Counted from the first letter of the stretch, positions 25,359 to 34,359 are shown. The stretch is 64,000 bases of DNA from Leucothrix mucor DSM 2157 (GCF_000419525.1 NZ_ATTE01000001.1:4524501-4588500); one strand, 5' to 3'. Notes: generated by a model not told the origin, from the letters alone. Program-made: numbers and translations.

Positions 25359-25772
25359 ATGAATAAACTAAGATGGATATCACTTCCCATAGCATGCATT
25401 CTAGTATGGTATACAACCCTAATTCTGGGCATGTTAATCATAAATTTTTCGATTTATTTCTGTCCGAAAGATCAGATGATTTCTGGCATGTGTATGGCTT
25501 CATGGTGGGATAGTGTTGAAGCAATTATTTTTTGTTTCAGCACCGGATTATCAGCAGCCTTAATTGTAACAACAGCATTTTTTATTGCTCCTGTTGGCAG
25601 GGTTCTTGTTGCTTGGCTTACATTGGGTATTGGCAGTATGGTTGCGCTCTATCTGGCTTTCCAGTTATCTGCCTGGGATATGTTTGCCTCAGCAGTCTGC
25701 GCTGGTTTACTGGTTACATTTTTACTCACACGATCTCGCTTTGCACAACAAGGTATCCAACAAAAAAATTGA
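25359..25772 (+). CDS. Polytopic membrane protein after the last attC
   Basis: A 137-residue protein with four membrane helices (about residues 5-28, 50-74, 78-98 and 104-122) and a CPKDQMISGMCMASWW loop with paired Cys. Its ATG lies nine bases after the attC 3 right core, so its 5' end looks like the start of a fourth cassette, but no attC follows it. A longer frame from 25230 only reads through attC 3. The family is unknown to me, although similar four-helix proteins are common in marine gammaproteobacteria. Confidence 0.6.
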   Translation: MNKLRWISLPIACILVWYTTLILGMLIINFSIYFCPKDQMISGMCMASWWDSVEAIIFCFSTGLSAALIVTTAFFIAPVGRVLVAWLTLGIGSMVALYLAFQLSAWDMFASAVCAGLLVTFLLTRSRFAQQGIQQKN

Positions 25773-25786
25773 GAATATAGGACAAA

Positions 25787-26263
25787 ATGGAAACCAACCC
25801 GTATAAGCCTCCTACGGCTTCCTTAGCTGTTGATAGTGCTCCAAATGATGAGCTGAACACGCGTGAACTTTATAATAAAGTGCTGATTTTTAGAGGTCGG
25901 ATGGGGCGAATCCGGTATCTTTATACAACTGTGGCGGGGTTAGTCATGGCGCTGATAATGATTATGTTTTGGGGTAGATTATCCCCATTTCTGATGGTGC
26001 CAGCGACTATTTATTATGGCGTTAAAGTACCTTGGGTTTTTGCGGCCTCTTCAGTCAGAAGAGTGCAAGATTTAGGTAAGCCAGCAGTCTGGGCTTGGTT
26101 TGCCTTGCTACCGCCTATGTTCATCTGGTTGGCCATTGCGCCAAGTGAAGATAAGCCAAACAGCCATGGTAAGCAGGTTTTTAAACCCACCAAATGGGAA
26201 TATACAGGGGTAGTTTCCTCATTATTTCTGGCAGGCATATTTCTATTAGTCTTTGCGTATTAG
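25787..26263 (+). CDS. DUF805-like membrane protein
   Basis: A 158-residue protein starting METNPYKPPTASL, with F-R-GRMGRIRYLY before the first helix and SVRRVQDLGKPAVWAW between helices, both marks of the DUF805 (YhaH) family. About four membrane helices follow. AGGA lies five bases upstream of the ATG. The role of DUF805 proteins is unknown. It is the last gene before the convergent ABC exporter and shows no attC. Confidence 0.65.
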   Translation: METNPYKPPTASLAVDSAPNDELNTRELYNKVLIFRGRMGRIRYLYTTVAGLVMALIMIMFWGRLSPFLMVPATIYYGVKVPWVFAASSVRRVQDLGKPAVWAWFALLPPMFIWLAIAPSEDKPNSHGKQVFKPTKWEYTGVVSSLFLAGIFLLVFAY

Positions 26264-26320
26264 TGCTCACAGCGCATCGGTGGTTGCGCTTGGGTTTGAG
26301 CGGGTGCTGTGGAAAGCCTG

Positions 26321-27037
26321 CTAACCCACCGCCACATTCGCCTTATCCGAATCAATTCGTCCATCCACCAATTCAATAATCCGGTCACAACGCTGCGCCA
26401 ATCTCGGGTCATGCGTCACAATCAAAAAGCTAGTTCCACTGTCTTTATTCACGCGGCGCAGCAGTTCAAATATCGTATTGGCCGATTCGGTATCGAGGTT
26501 CCCCGTTGGCTCATCAGCCAGTACCAGCGCAGGCTGCATGACCAATGCGCGAGCAATAGCCACACGTTGCTGCTGACCACCGGATAAGTCATTACTCATG
26601 TTCTTACCGACTTTGCTTAGTCCCACTTGCTCAATCAGCTCTGCTGCGCGTTGTTTCATGGCGTCATCCGGTCGGCCACGGGCCGCGAGTAGTGGCAACA
26701 TCACATTTTCCAGCGCCGTAAATTCTGGGAGTAAGTTGTGAAACTGAAACACAAAGCCGATGGATTTGGCGCGTAACTTGGTGAGGTCGCTATCCTCCAA
26801 CTGAGTGGTGGCTTGGCCGGTCACATACAGCTCGCCGCTGGTGGGTTTGTCGAGCAGCCCGATCTGGTTGAGCAGGGTACTTTTACCCGAGCCGGAAGGG
26901 CCGATCAGTGCCACAAATTCGCCTCGCTTAATGGTCAAATCGATGCCGTGCAGCACTTCCACTTCCGAGGGCATGCCGATGTTATAGGCTTTGCGGATTT
27001 CCTGCAGTTGCAGGGTAATTGCATTTGACTCAGCCAC
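26321..27037 (-). CDS. ABC exporter ATPase (MacB/LolD/DevA type)
   Basis: A 238-residue ATPase with Walker [10 protein letters not shown], signature [15 protein letters not shown], Walker [13 protein letters not shown] and H-loop VTHD. The LolD/MacB subfamily is shown by DEPTGNLD. It works with the FtsX-like permease (27030-28256) and the adaptor (28253-29545) encoded upstream in one operon, overlapping the permease by eight bases. The assembly resembles DevBCA/MacAB exporters that move lipids or toxic compounds out through the periplasm. Substrate unknown. Confidence 0.85.
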   Translation of the reverse strand: MAESNAITLQLQEIRKAYNIGMPSEVEVLHGIDLTIKRGEFVALIGPSGSGKSTLLNQIGLLDKPTSGELYVTGQATTQLEDSDLTKLRAKSIGFVFQFHNLLPEFTALENVMLPLLAARGRPDDAMKQRAAELIEQVGLSKVGKNMSNDLSGGQQQRVAIARALVMQPALVLADEPTGNLDTESANTIFELLRRVNKDSGTSFLIVTHDPRLAQRCDRIIELVDGRIDSDKANVAVG

Positions 27038-28256
27038 GAATCGCCACCGCCGGGTCTAGTCGCGCCGCTTGCAGCGCGGGGAATAGGGCCGCCATGGTGC
27101 CGACCAGCGTGGCTCCAATGGCCGCATACACAAACAGCATCGGGTCAAAGGTAATCGGGAATAATTGGGTGCCATCGGGGTTAATCGCGATATTGCGCCA
27201 CAGGGTTAAAAACAGCCAACCGAAGCCCGCGCCTAACACCGAACCGATCAAACCCGTCAGCGCGCCTTGCAGTAAAAACAGCCGTAAAATTTGCTGCCGT
27301 GTGGTGCCGGTTGCCCGCAAAATGCCAATCGCTTTAGATTTCTGCACCACGGATACCACCAACACGCTGGCAATGCCTAATGCCGCTGTTAACCCGACAA
27401 AAAAGCGAATCACATTATTCGACATGGATTGGGCTTCCAGCGCGCTAAAAAACTGCGAGTTGCTGGCAATCCAGCTATCAACCTTTAAGCCGGTTTGCGC
27501 CTTGATCGTTTGCGCGACGGTCTCGGCGGTAAAGGGCGCATCCAGGTTTAGCTCAACACTCGTGACACCACCCGATAAGTTGAGCAGGCTTTGTGCGGTA
27601 CGCAGTGCGATAAACACGGAGCGTGAATTTGCCCCACTATTACCAAAGTCGAAAATCCCGCGAATGCTTAGGGTTGCGGTGCCACCGGAGGCGGTTTGTA
27701 AGTTGAGTTTATCGCCAGTCCATACGCCTAAGTCTTTGGCTAAATCGCTGCCAACCAGTATGTCTGTTCCGCTGATATTGGGACTGCCTGAGATGATTTT
27801 ACTGCTAAGCGCGATGAGTTTGAGGTAAGTATCCGGCTCGATGCCGGTCAGGCTCACAGCTTTATTGGCTTCGCCGCGAACGATAAAACCTGCGCCTGAT
27901 ACCACTGGCGCAACTACGGTAACCCCTTTCATTTTGCCGACTTGTGTCATCACCTTTTGCCATTGATCAACCGACTGCAAACGTTGTGCGCGGGGTTGTA
28001 TTATCGTGGCGAGTTTTCCATCGCCCGCTTGGTGTAAAGGGCGGGAGACTTCCTTAGGTGGCAGAATCACGATCTGCGCCTGAAAGTCCAACGTGCGGCG
28101 AAACAAGTTATCTTGCAGGCCGCCAATTAAAGCCGAGATAAACACAATCACCGACACGCCAAGCGCAACACCCGACATAATCAGCAAGGTTTGCATGCGT
28201 GCTTCACGCATAAAGCGAATCGCCAAAATCCACTCAAACGGCAATAGCGGGTTCAT
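27030..28256 (-). CDS. ABC exporter permease (DevC/LolE/FtsX-like)
   Basis: A 408-residue permease with one N-terminal helix (residues 23-45), a large periplasmic domain of the MacB core type (about 50-270), and three C-terminal helices (about 280-400, FtsX domain: [30 protein letters not shown]). This topology belongs to type VII mechanotransmission ABC transporters. It is the middle gene of the operon, overlapping both neighbours. Confidence 0.85.
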   Translation of the reverse strand: MNPLLPFEWILAIRFMREARMQTLLIMSGVALGVSVIVFISALIGGLQDNLFRRTLDFQAQIVILPPKEVSRPLHQAGDGKLATIIQPRAQRLQSVDQWQKVMTQVGKMKGVTVVAPVVSGAGFIVRGEANKAVSLTGIEPDTYLKLIALSSKIISGSPNISGTDILVGSDLAKDLGVWTGDKLNLQTASGGTATLSIRGIFDFGNSGANSRSVFIALRTAQSLLNLSGGVTSVELNLDAPFTAETVAQTIKAQTGLKVDSWIASNSQFFSALEAQSMSNNVIRFFVGLTAALGIASVLVVSVVQKSKAIGILRATGTTRQQILRLFLLQGALTGLIGSVLGAGFGWLFLTLWRNIAINPDGTQLFPITFDPMLFVYAAIGATLVGTMAALFPALQAARLDPAVAIRG

Positions 28257-29545
28257 GGCTGCACAGTCACTCGCACCAGCTGATCTGCTTTGATCAGCGC
28301 CAAACTCGCCAGAATCACGGGTTCTCCTTCTTTGAGTCCGCTTAAGATCTCCACGTTTTCATCACCACGTAAACCCAGTGTAACGGCTTGGCGAACCGTG
28401 TGTTTCTTGCGCACCACCAGCACCCATGGCTCATCGCTGCTGGCATCGTGCAATGCGCCAGTAGGAATCACTAAGGCTTCAGCTTTTTTAGCGGTTTCAA
28501 TATCGACCGAGACCGTCATGTCCTGCCGTAAATAATCCGGTGGCTGCTTAACGCGTAATTTCACATCGACTGCACCACGCGTAGCATCCACGCCGGGGTT
28601 AATGTAGCTGACTTCGGCATCAAAGCGTTGCTTAGGAAAGGCATCGGCAGAGCTGAGCGCCAGTTGTCCTAGCGCCAGTTTGGCGAGATTGCGTTCGTCG
28701 ATTTGCACTTCAATAAGCGTATTGCCTTCGGCTGCCAGCACCATTAAGGTTTTGCCGGTGGTGGCAATGTCACCCGGCTCAATGCTGCGGCTAATCAGCG
28801 TGCCATCGGCGGGTGCGAGAATGGCGTCTTGCGTCAACTTGATCTCTGCTAATTTTTGACTGGCACGAGCTTGTTCCAGTGAGCTGATCAGGAGCTGGGC
28901 ATCACTGCCGTTGGATTGATTACTTTGCACTTGCAAACGCGCGGCTGCCAACCTGCTATTGGCCACATCGTAATTGTGTTGGGCTGTGTCCAGTTCGTTA
29001 TTGCTGACGTAATTTTTGCTGTTCAGGCTGCGAATACGGATAAATTGCTGGCGGGCCTGTTCGACATCAGCCTCTATCTGGCGCAAGTTTTCTTCAGCAG
29101 TAGGCAGTAGCACTCTCTGTTGCTGCTTTAGTTTGACCTCCGCCAGTGTTACGGCCGCTGTGGCTTGTGCGAGGCTGGCGCGGTCGATTTTGTCATCAAG
29201 TTGGATGAGTAATTGGCCGCGTTTGACTTGCTGACCTTCCTTCACTGGGATCGCAGTGACTCGCCCCGTCACTTCAGACGCCACCGCGATGCGCTGAGGC
29301 CAGGTTACCCGGCCGCTTGCGACGATCGTTTGGCGCAGTTCACCTTTGGTTACGGCATAGGCATCAACGGGTGTACCCCAAATTGCGTTACGGGCAAAGT
29401 AGGCCGCGATGAATAAGACTAGCAGGATGGCCGCAGTGATTTTTAACCAACGAAGCAAACCCCGAAAGAATCTGGAGATTAGGGGAGTGCTTGGTTTTGC
29501 CGATTCTTTGTTTAGTGTTTTGGTCACTGTTATCATCATCTGCAA
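28253..29545 (-). CDS. Periplasmic adaptor (HlyD/MacA-type) of the ABC exporter
   Basis: A membrane-fusion protein of up to 430 residues. An N-terminal helix (about 35-50) is followed by a lipoyl half-motif ([30 protein letters not shown]), a coiled coil (about 120-215), the second lipoyl half ([25 protein letters not shown]) and beta-barrel/MPD domains. It links the permease to an outer-membrane channel. The listed 5' end is a TTG; the ATGs at 29539 and 29536 are likelier starts. A perfect 10-bp inverted repeat lies across the upstream edge. Confidence 0.82.
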   Translation of the reverse strand: MQMMITVTKTLNKESAKPSTPLISRFFRGLLRWLKITAAILLVLFIAAYFARNAIWGTPVDAYAVTKGELRQTIVASGRVTWPQRIAVASEVTGRVTAIPVKEGQQVKRGQLLIQLDDKIDRASLAQATAAVTLAEVKLKQQQRVLLPTAEENLRQIEADVEQARQQFIRIRSLNSKNYVSNNELDTAQHNYDVANSRLAAARLQVQSNQSNGSDAQLLISSLEQARASQKLAEIKLTQDAILAPADGTLISRSIEPGDIATTGKTLMVLAAEGNTLIEVQIDERNLAKLALGQLALSSADAFPKQRFDAEVSYINPGVDATRGAVDVKLRVKQPPDYLRQDMTVSVDIETAKKAEALVIPTGALHDASSDEPWVLVVRKKHTVRQAVTLGLRGDENVEILSGLKEGEPVILASLALIKADQLVRVTVQP

Positions 29546-29567
29546 ATAGGATTTTGGAATCCTATTT
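29544..29567. promoter_or_regulatory. Perfect 10-bp inverted repeat at the start of the exporter operon
   Basis: AAATAGGATT (29544-29553) and AATCCTATTT (29558-29567) are separated by TTGG. The repeat abuts the exporter adaptor start codons on the minus strand, so it could be a repressor operator or an mRNA hairpin hiding the ribosome-binding site. A second, GC-rich inverted repeat AGCGCC/GGCGCT lies beside it at 29570-29586. Confidence 0.45.
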
Positions 29568-29725
29568 ATAGCGCCCTTTCGGCGCTGAGCAATTGATATA
29601 AATCACTTCAGCGACGAAAGCCTTTTCAGGTGTTGAATTTGTCCGAAGCCTTTTCAACGGAAGCGCTAAACGATTTCCATGCCGTGTCAACGCCACCTTT
29701 TAGCACGCTAATCAGCAGGAAGCCG

Positions 29726-30469
29726 TCACTTAATCGGCGCAGAATACAGCTCTACTTTGGCATTTTTGATTTGGTAGCCCGCAGTCGCCAGCTTGGTATC
29801 CACTTTTTCGACGGTGATTTCACCTGTCACCCAAACCGGCAAGTAGGTATCTTCCAACGCAACACTGGTACCAGCGCCGGGTGTGACCATCACCGTTTGA
29901 TGGGCCGGTGGCGGTGGTGAGTGAATGCAGCTGCCATAGTAAGGCACCAGCAAGAAATCGCCGACCATTTCACCACTAGTATCCAGCGGCGCAACGTAAC
30001 CGGGAATGCGAATCTTCTTGCCACTGAGCGCTTGATTGGCTCCGGCATTATTAAACTCGCCCATGACTTGTTTGTAGAGCTCGCGTTCCTCTGGGGAGCC
30101 TTCCTTGGCTTCCTGAATACGTGCCTGATAACGGGCCAAGATCTTGCTGGGTTGAAACCCTTCCGGAACCAAGTCATCCCACATCATATCCTGATAAGCC
30201 GCCTCTGCCTCATTGGATTGGGCCGCCGCTTTAGAGTCCGCTTTAACCACATCGGCAATATCAGTGCCCAGCGCAGGGGCTCCTTCAGGAATGGGGTCGG
30301 CATCCTTGCTCGCCTCAAAGGGTTTAGTGGGCGTGTAGTTTTCATCCGCGACCACAACATTGCTGGATTGAGCTTTGCTAGTCGCAGGCTCATCTGTTCC
30401 GCCACAGGCTGTCAGCAACAAACATGGAATAATTAAGGTGTTAATTTTCATAAGCTTTTTCATGGTCAT
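29726..30469 (-). CDS. DUF3299 lipoprotein of the zinc operon
   Basis: A 247-residue lipoprotein with lipobox LLLTAC (Cys about residue 22), a low-complexity acidic linker, and a C-terminal DUF3299 domain with IRIPGYVAPLD, FLLVPYYGSCIHSPPPPAHQ and VWVTGEI. The Cys-His pair in GSCIHSPP could hold a metal. It is the fourth gene of the zinc operon, coupled to the permease by an ATGA overlap. DUF3299 proteins often accompany ZrgA-type loci. A periplasmic zinc-handling role is inferred from that context. Confidence 0.8.
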   Translation of the reverse strand: MTMKKLMKINTLIIPCLLLTACGGTDEPATSKAQSSNVVVADENYTPTKPFEASKDADPIPEGAPALGTDIADVVKADSKAAAQSNEAEAAYQDMMWDDLVPEGFQPSKILARYQARIQEAKEGSPEERELYKQVMGEFNNAGANQALSGKKIRIPGYVAPLDTSGEMVGDFLLVPYYGSCIHSPPPPAHQTVMVTPGAGTSVALEDTYLPVWVTGEITVEKVDTKLATAGYQIKNAKVELYSAPIK

Positions 30470-31725
30470 ATCTTAACGGTTAGGCCGTCTTGCAGCGTGC
30501 GGCGATAGGCAATTAACGCCGGTAGTGTGCTAAAAATAACGGCTAATACGGTGACCAGCAGCAGCATTAATCCATCACTCCAGCCCGGTATCCATGTGTT
30601 GAGGTGCAAGCCATATTCGGCAATTACCCACGGCTGGGCAAACTGCACGCCAGCAAATACCAAGGCGCATCCCAGCAGACAACCCATCACCACGATAAAT
30701 AGGGCCTCCAGCAAAAATAGCATGAAAATGTAGCGTGGATAAGCCCCGACCGCCCGTAATATGGCCATTTCCCTGCGTCGTTCATTGAGGGTTGAAAGCA
30801 AAGTTGTGAGCATGCCGAGTAATCCGGCGATGAGTACAAAAATAGTGATAATACGTAGCACGATTTCAAATTGCCCAATGGCTTGCCAGAGCTCAGCCAA
30901 CGCGACGCCCGGCACCGCAGCTAACAGCGGTTCCTGCTTGTATTGATTGATCTCACGTTGCAGGCGGAAGGTAGCAGAGCGGCTTTTGAGTCCTGCCAAA
31001 AAGGCGGTAATGGTCTCAGGCTCCAGATTCATACGGGCGGCTTTTTCGGCTGAAATGTTAAAGCCGGGAACAGGCGCGCCAGATTGCCAATCGAGGTGAA
31101 TGGCTTCAATGCCTTCCAGTGAAACATGCACGGTGCGATCGATCGGGGTACCGGTGGGTTTGAGAATGCCAACCACGGAAAAGGGTTTGTTTTTGTGCTC
31201 GGAAAAACTGGCTCCGTTTGCGCCATGTGCCAGAATGATCTGGGTGCCGAGTGTGTAGCCCAGTCGTTTAGCGACCTCTGCACCCAATACCGCATCATAC
31301 ACGCCCTCGAAAGGTTTGCCCTGAGCAAAGCTTAAGGGTTGCTGGTAGGCGTAACGGTAATGCTTAAAGTAATCCTGATTGGTGCCCAGTACGCGGTAGC
31401 CTTTGTGCGAATCGCCGAGTGATAGCGGAATGGTCCAGGCAATCTGATCGTGCTTCACATAATGCTGATAAGTATCCCAGCCAATATTGTTGGTGGCGTT
31501 ACCAATGCGGAACACGCTGTAGAGCAATAATTGCACCTGCCCACTGCGCGCTCCCACCACCAAATCGGTGCCTGAGATGGTGTTCATAAAGCTGCTTTTG
31601 GCTTCTTTGCGGATGTATTCCACGCCCAGCAATAAGCTTACGCTAATGGCAATGGAGATTAGGGTTAGCAATACGCTAATGCGTCGGTTCCAGAGGCTGC
31701 GCCAAGTGAGTTTGAGTAGAATCAT
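30466..31725 (-). CDS. Zinc-operon ABC permease (FtsX-like)
   Basis: A 419-residue FtsX-type permease. It has an N-terminal helix (about 17-37), a large periplasmic domain (to about 275), and three C-terminal helices with GLLGMLTTLLSTLNERRREMAILRAVGA, the hallmark loop of the family. It is encoded between its ATPase and the DUF3299 lipoprotein, with four-base overlaps at both ends. In Vibrio, zrgABCDE encodes a Zur-controlled zinc transport system; this gene corresponds to one of its membrane components, but direction of transport is not shown by sequence. Confidence 0.8.
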   Translation of the reverse strand: MILLKLTWRSLWNRRISVLLTLISIAISVSLLLGVEYIRKEAKSSFMNTISGTDLVVGARSGQVQLLLYSVFRIGNATNNIGWDTYQHYVKHDQIAWTIPLSLGDSHKGYRVLGTNQDYFKHYRYAYQQPLSFAQGKPFEGVYDAVLGAEVAKRLGYTLGTQIILAHGANGASFSEHKNKPFSVVGILKPTGTPIDRTVHVSLEGIEAIHLDWQSGAPVPGFNISAEKAARMNLEPETITAFLAGLKSRSATFRLQREINQYKQEPLLAAVPGVALAELWQAIGQFEIVLRIITIFVLIAGLLGMLTTLLSTLNERRREMAILRAVGAYPRYIFMLFLLEALFIVVMGCLLGCALVFAGVQFAQPWVIAEYGLHLNTWIPGWSDGLMLLLVTVLAVIFSTLPALIAYRRTLQDGLTVKI

Positions 31726-32399
31726 AAGGCGGTATTTATCTCACTAAGCTCAATGACGCGCGGAAAATGACTGGCGATGTGCGGGTCATGACTGACAAAA
31801 ATAATGGTGCTGTGTTGAGCTTCGGCCTGCGTGAATAGCAGGTCAATAAAGCGGTCGCGAGTGCTAGTATCTAGCGCTGAGGTTGGCTCATCGGCAATAA
31901 TAATTTCTGGTTGGCCGATTAATGCGCGTGCTACGGCAACACGTTGTTGCTGGCCGACACTCAGCTCGGTGACCATCTTACTGCGTAGCGATTCATCCAG
32001 CTGTAAATGATCTAGCAGTTGAGTCGCTGCCTGTTGCGGGTCTCCGGCTTTGTCGCGGCGGCGTTTGGAAAAGCTGCAGGGCAGCGTGATGTTTTCCACC
32101 ATCGACAAATAGGGGAGTAAGTTGAACTGCTGGAAAATCACGCCCATGTGATCGGCCCGAAAACGGTCGCGCTTGCTGGAGGAGGCGCTATGCAAATCCT
32201 CCTCCAGTAAGCGAATACTGCCATCGGTGGGGGTGAGAATACCTGCCAGTAGATTCAGCAGCGTGGTTTTCCCACTGCCGCTTTCACCGCGCAAAAACAC
32301 ATGCTCACCCTGAGCAATGGTCAGCTCAGGGATATTGAGAATGTCTTTCGACTGACCTTTCCAGCGATAGCGCAATTGCGCAAGTTCAACAATATTCAT
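31722..32399 (-). CDS. Zinc-operon ABC ATPase (LolD-like)
   Basis: A 225-residue ATPase with Walker A GESGSGKTT, signature LSVGQQQRVAVARAL (Val replaces the usual second Gly-side residue of LSGGQ), Walker B IIIADEPTSALD and H-loop VSHD. It overlaps the ZrgA-like gene upstream and the permease downstream by four bases each, so all four genes of the operon are translationally coupled. It drives the FtsX-like permease encoded next. Confidence 0.82.
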   Translation of the reverse strand: MNIVELAQLRYRWKGQSKDILNIPELTIAQGEHVFLRGESGSGKTTLLNLLAGILTPTDGSIRLLEEDLHSASSSKRDRFRADHMGVIFQQFNLLPYLSMVENITLPCSFSKRRRDKAGDPQQAATQLLDHLQLDESLRSKMVTELSVGQQQRVAVARALIGQPEIIIADEPTSALDTSTRDRFIDLLFTQAEAQHSTIIFVSHDPHIASHFPRVIELSEINTAL

Positions 32400-33139
32400 T
32401 GGCTAAGCAGTACGATTCCATCGTTGTTTAGTTCTAAGTGGCCGGCTTGGCTGGTGCTAATCCAATCAACATCGACATCTTCGAAGCCTTTTGGAAAAGC
32501 AGAGAATAAGCGGACATCGACTTGGGTTAGTTTTGCTGGGTTTTCGCAGCTGAAGTTCCAGGTGACATCCACGTCGTTGTGAGCGCTTTCGGCATGATCT
32601 GACTCATGATCATCGTGCTTCTCATCTGCGTGATCGTCATGGTGCTCATCGTGATCAGCGTGTTTTTCATCGCTATGGTCATCATGGTCGTTATGCTTAT
32701 CATCGTCATGATGCTCATCATGGGCTTCATGTGCGTCGTGGTGTGCATCATGCTCGCCATCACCGTGCTTTTCTTTGCTATGGGCATCAACCTGAGCGGA
32801 CTCGATATCCACTGATGCTAACGTGCAAGCGGCAGAGGAGTCAGCAATCAGCAGCGTATCACCGGCTTTGAGCTTATTCACGGCTTGATGGATTGTTTTA
32901 TGATCGGCCTCATCGGAAGCCAAATGCTCAAATCCAAAGATATTCGCAGCAGGGGACTCCAGTGTAATTTCCATGCCAGCATCCGTCGTGGCGATGGTTA
33001 AGCGAGCAGCGCCATGTTCATGCGCAGCGTGCTCTGTGTGGCCAGTATGGCTTTCTGCCATGGCAGAGTTACACAGCAATAATGAGGACAACGCAGAGGT
33101 GGCCAGTGTGGTTTTGATCGATGCGGCAGATAGCTTCAT
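32396..33139 (-). CDS. zrgA: ZrgA-like (DUF2796) His-rich periplasmic zinc-binding protein
   Basis: A 247-residue exported protein with signal peptide ending NSAMA, then the DUF2796 opening HEHGAARLTIATTDAGMEITLESPAANIFGFEH. A central His/Asp/Glu-rich stretch (about residues 117-190, many HDDH and HDEH units) is followed by a C-terminal beta part (VTWNFSCENPAKLTQVDVRLFSAFP). DUF2796 is the ZrgA family, the first gene of a Zur-repressed zinc system in Vibrio. The His-rich loop would buffer zinc. It heads a four-gene operon and has a Zur-type palindrome 44 bases before its start. Confidence 0.87.
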   Translation of the reverse strand: MKLSAASIKTTLATSALSSLLLCNSAMAESHTGHTEHAAHEHGAARLTIATTDAGMEITLESPAANIFGFEHLASDEADHKTIHQAVNKLKAGDTLLIADSSAACTLASVDIESAQVDAHSKEKHGDGEHDAHHDAHEAHDEHHDDDKHNDHDDHSDEKHADHDEHHDDHADEKHDDHESDHAESAHNDVDVTWNFSCENPAKLTQVDVRLFSAFPKGFEDVDVDWISTSQAGHLELNNDGIVLLSQ

Positions 33140-33182
33140 GATGACATTTGAGGTAGTTAGACGTCAGGCCATTATATTTAAA

Positions 33183-33197
33183 TGCAACAATGTTGCA
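33183..33197. promoter_or_regulatory. Predicted Zur operator of the zinc operon
   Basis: TGCAACAATGTTGCA is a 15-base near-perfect palindrome (one central mismatch axis) upstream of the ZrgA-like gene. A matching copy precedes the Fur/Zur regulator gene at 33686. Both share TGYAACA and GTTGCA halves. It is most likely bound by that regulator with zinc. Confidence 0.65.
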
Positions 33198-33215
33198 AAA
33201 CTTAATTGTTTAATT

Positions 33216-33653
33216 TTATTTATGGGTTGTGCAGCTCACACATTGGCCCTGCAAACTCAGGTCGGTTTCTTCCAGCTGAAAATCTTTTGGCAGGTTAGTC
33301 ATTGGCGTGGCATTGACGCCTTCTAAGCAATAGATTTGCTCGCACTTTTTACAATGAAAATGGGCGTGTGGCTGGCTTTCAGGCTCAGCAACGGCGCTAA
33401 AAAACCAGGCACGGTTCACACTGGCAATGCGATGTGCAATGCCTTGTTCAACCAGCCAGTCCAGCGTGCGGTAGAGCGTAACCCGATCCAGCGATAAGCC
33501 ACGTTCTTTAGCGAGCGCTTCAATGGTGTGGTGGTTTAGTGCGGTTGGCGCAGACAACAGAATATTCAGGACGTGCTCCCGTGCAGGCGTGGATCGTCCG
33601 GAAGCTTGACTGAGTAGCTTAGTAACGCTCTGTTTAATCTCGTCTGGGGTCAT
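33216..33653 (-). CDS. zur: Fur-family zinc regulator (Zur-like)
   Basis: A 145-residue Fur-family repressor. The winged helix (about residues 15-85) has the recognition segment LSLDRVTLYRTLDWLVEQG. Zinc ligands are visible as HAHFHCKKCEQIYC and a late CVSC pair, forming the structural Cys4 site, plus the His-rich hinge. Position beside the ZrgA-type operon and shared palindromes argue for Zur rather than Fur. It is probably autoregulated through the site at 33686-33700. Confidence 0.85.
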   Translation of the reverse strand: MTPDEIKQSVTKLLSQASGRSTPAREHVLNILLSAPTALNHHTIEALAKERGLSLDRVTLYRTLDWLVEQGIAHRIASVNRAWFFSAVAEPESQPHAHFHCKKCEQIYCLEGVNATPMTNLPKDFQLEETDLSLQGQCVSCTTHK

Positions 33654-33685
33654 CGATTAGTTTCGGTAGTCATGTTTAGGTAAAT

Positions 33686-33700
33686 TGTAACATAGTTGCA
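33686..33700. promoter_or_regulatory. Predicted Zur operator of the regulator gene
   Basis: TGTAACATAGTTGCA lies 33 bases upstream of the regulator start. It matches the zinc-operon site at 33183 in both half sites (TGYAACA and GTTGCA), suggesting negative autoregulation. Confidence 0.6.
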
Positions 33701-33733
33701 TTTTACCTTGCCAAGCCTCGTATCGGTTCGGTT

Positions 33734-34207
33734 TTAAGATTGCGGGGTTACGTGTGTATGAGTGTGCGCGCCATGGGAGCCATCAGTGTGGGAGTGTGCG
33801 ACATGATCAATCATCACTGGCACAATATAAACCTGCCCATGGCGTACGCCCGGCTGGCTAATAGTGCTTTCTGCAAAGGCTGAAACCTCTTTCACTTTAC
33901 CGCGCAATACCACCGTTTCCATGCAGTTATCATGATCTAAATGCACGTGTAAGGTCGAGATGCTTAAGTCGTGAGATTGGTGCTGCGACTCGGCCAAGCG
34001 ACGCGATAAATCCCGTTCATGGTGATTGTAGATGTAGGTTAGGGTGCCGACACAATCGGCGTTATCGTCTCTCATCAAGCTGTCTTGGTCGAGCTTGTTT
34101 CGAATCAAGTCCCGCACAGCTTCCGAGCGATTTTTATAGCCACGCTCCTGAATAAAATGATCAAAACGCGCGCCTAACTTGTCTTCCAGAGAAATTGTAA
34201 ATCGCAT
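33734..34207 (-). CDS. nikR: Nickel-responsive ribbon-helix-helix regulator NikR
   Basis: A 157-residue NikR. The N-terminal ribbon-helix-helix (MRFTISLEDKLGARFDHFIQERGYKNRSEAVRDLIR) binds DNA, and the ACT-like domain carries the nickel ligands in HQSHD, LHVHLDHDNC (His-x-His and Cys). The C-terminus is extended with about eight extra His (HVAHSHTDGSHGAHTHTH), which may add metal storage. The ATG at 34207 matches family length; a GTG at 34243 would add 12 unusual residues. It is divergent from the DUF4198 nickel module, with an operator between them. Confidence 0.92.
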   Translation of the reverse strand: MRFTISLEDKLGARFDHFIQERGYKNRSEAVRDLIRNKLDQDSLMRDDNADCVGTLTYIYNHHERDLSRRLAESQHQSHDLSISTLHVHLDHDNCMETVVLRGKVKEVSAFAESTISQPGVRHGQVYIVPVMIDHVAHSHTDGSHGAHTHTHVTPQS

Positions 34208-34315
34208 AGCTGATGGCTCTTTTCGGGCGAAATAGAAAGCCACATGATACCCGACATTGGGTGCTAAGATTACAGTTCATACATTTTTGTAAATCCTCTT
34301 AACTTCTGCGGTTAA

Positions 34316-34342
34316 GTATGAAAAAATAAATTTTTATCATAC
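34316..34342. promoter_or_regulatory. NikR operator
   Basis: GTATGA (34316-34321) and TCATAC (34337-34342) are exact matches to the Escherichia coli NikR half sites, here with a 15-base A/T spacer instead of 16. The site lies just upstream of the DUF4198 gene start at 34360 and between the divergent nikR gene and this module, so NikR probably represses the module when nickel is ample. Confidence 0.75.
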
Positions 34343-34359
34343 TTTAAAGGGATGTAAAC

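Noticed and set aside
25214-25441. Minus-strand frame in attC 3
   Set aside because: Arises from the palindrome; no ribosome-binding site and no protein-like composition.
27019-27828. 269-codon plus-strand frame inside the ABC permease gene
   Set aside because: Shadow frame of a clear FtsX-like permease; composition not protein-like.
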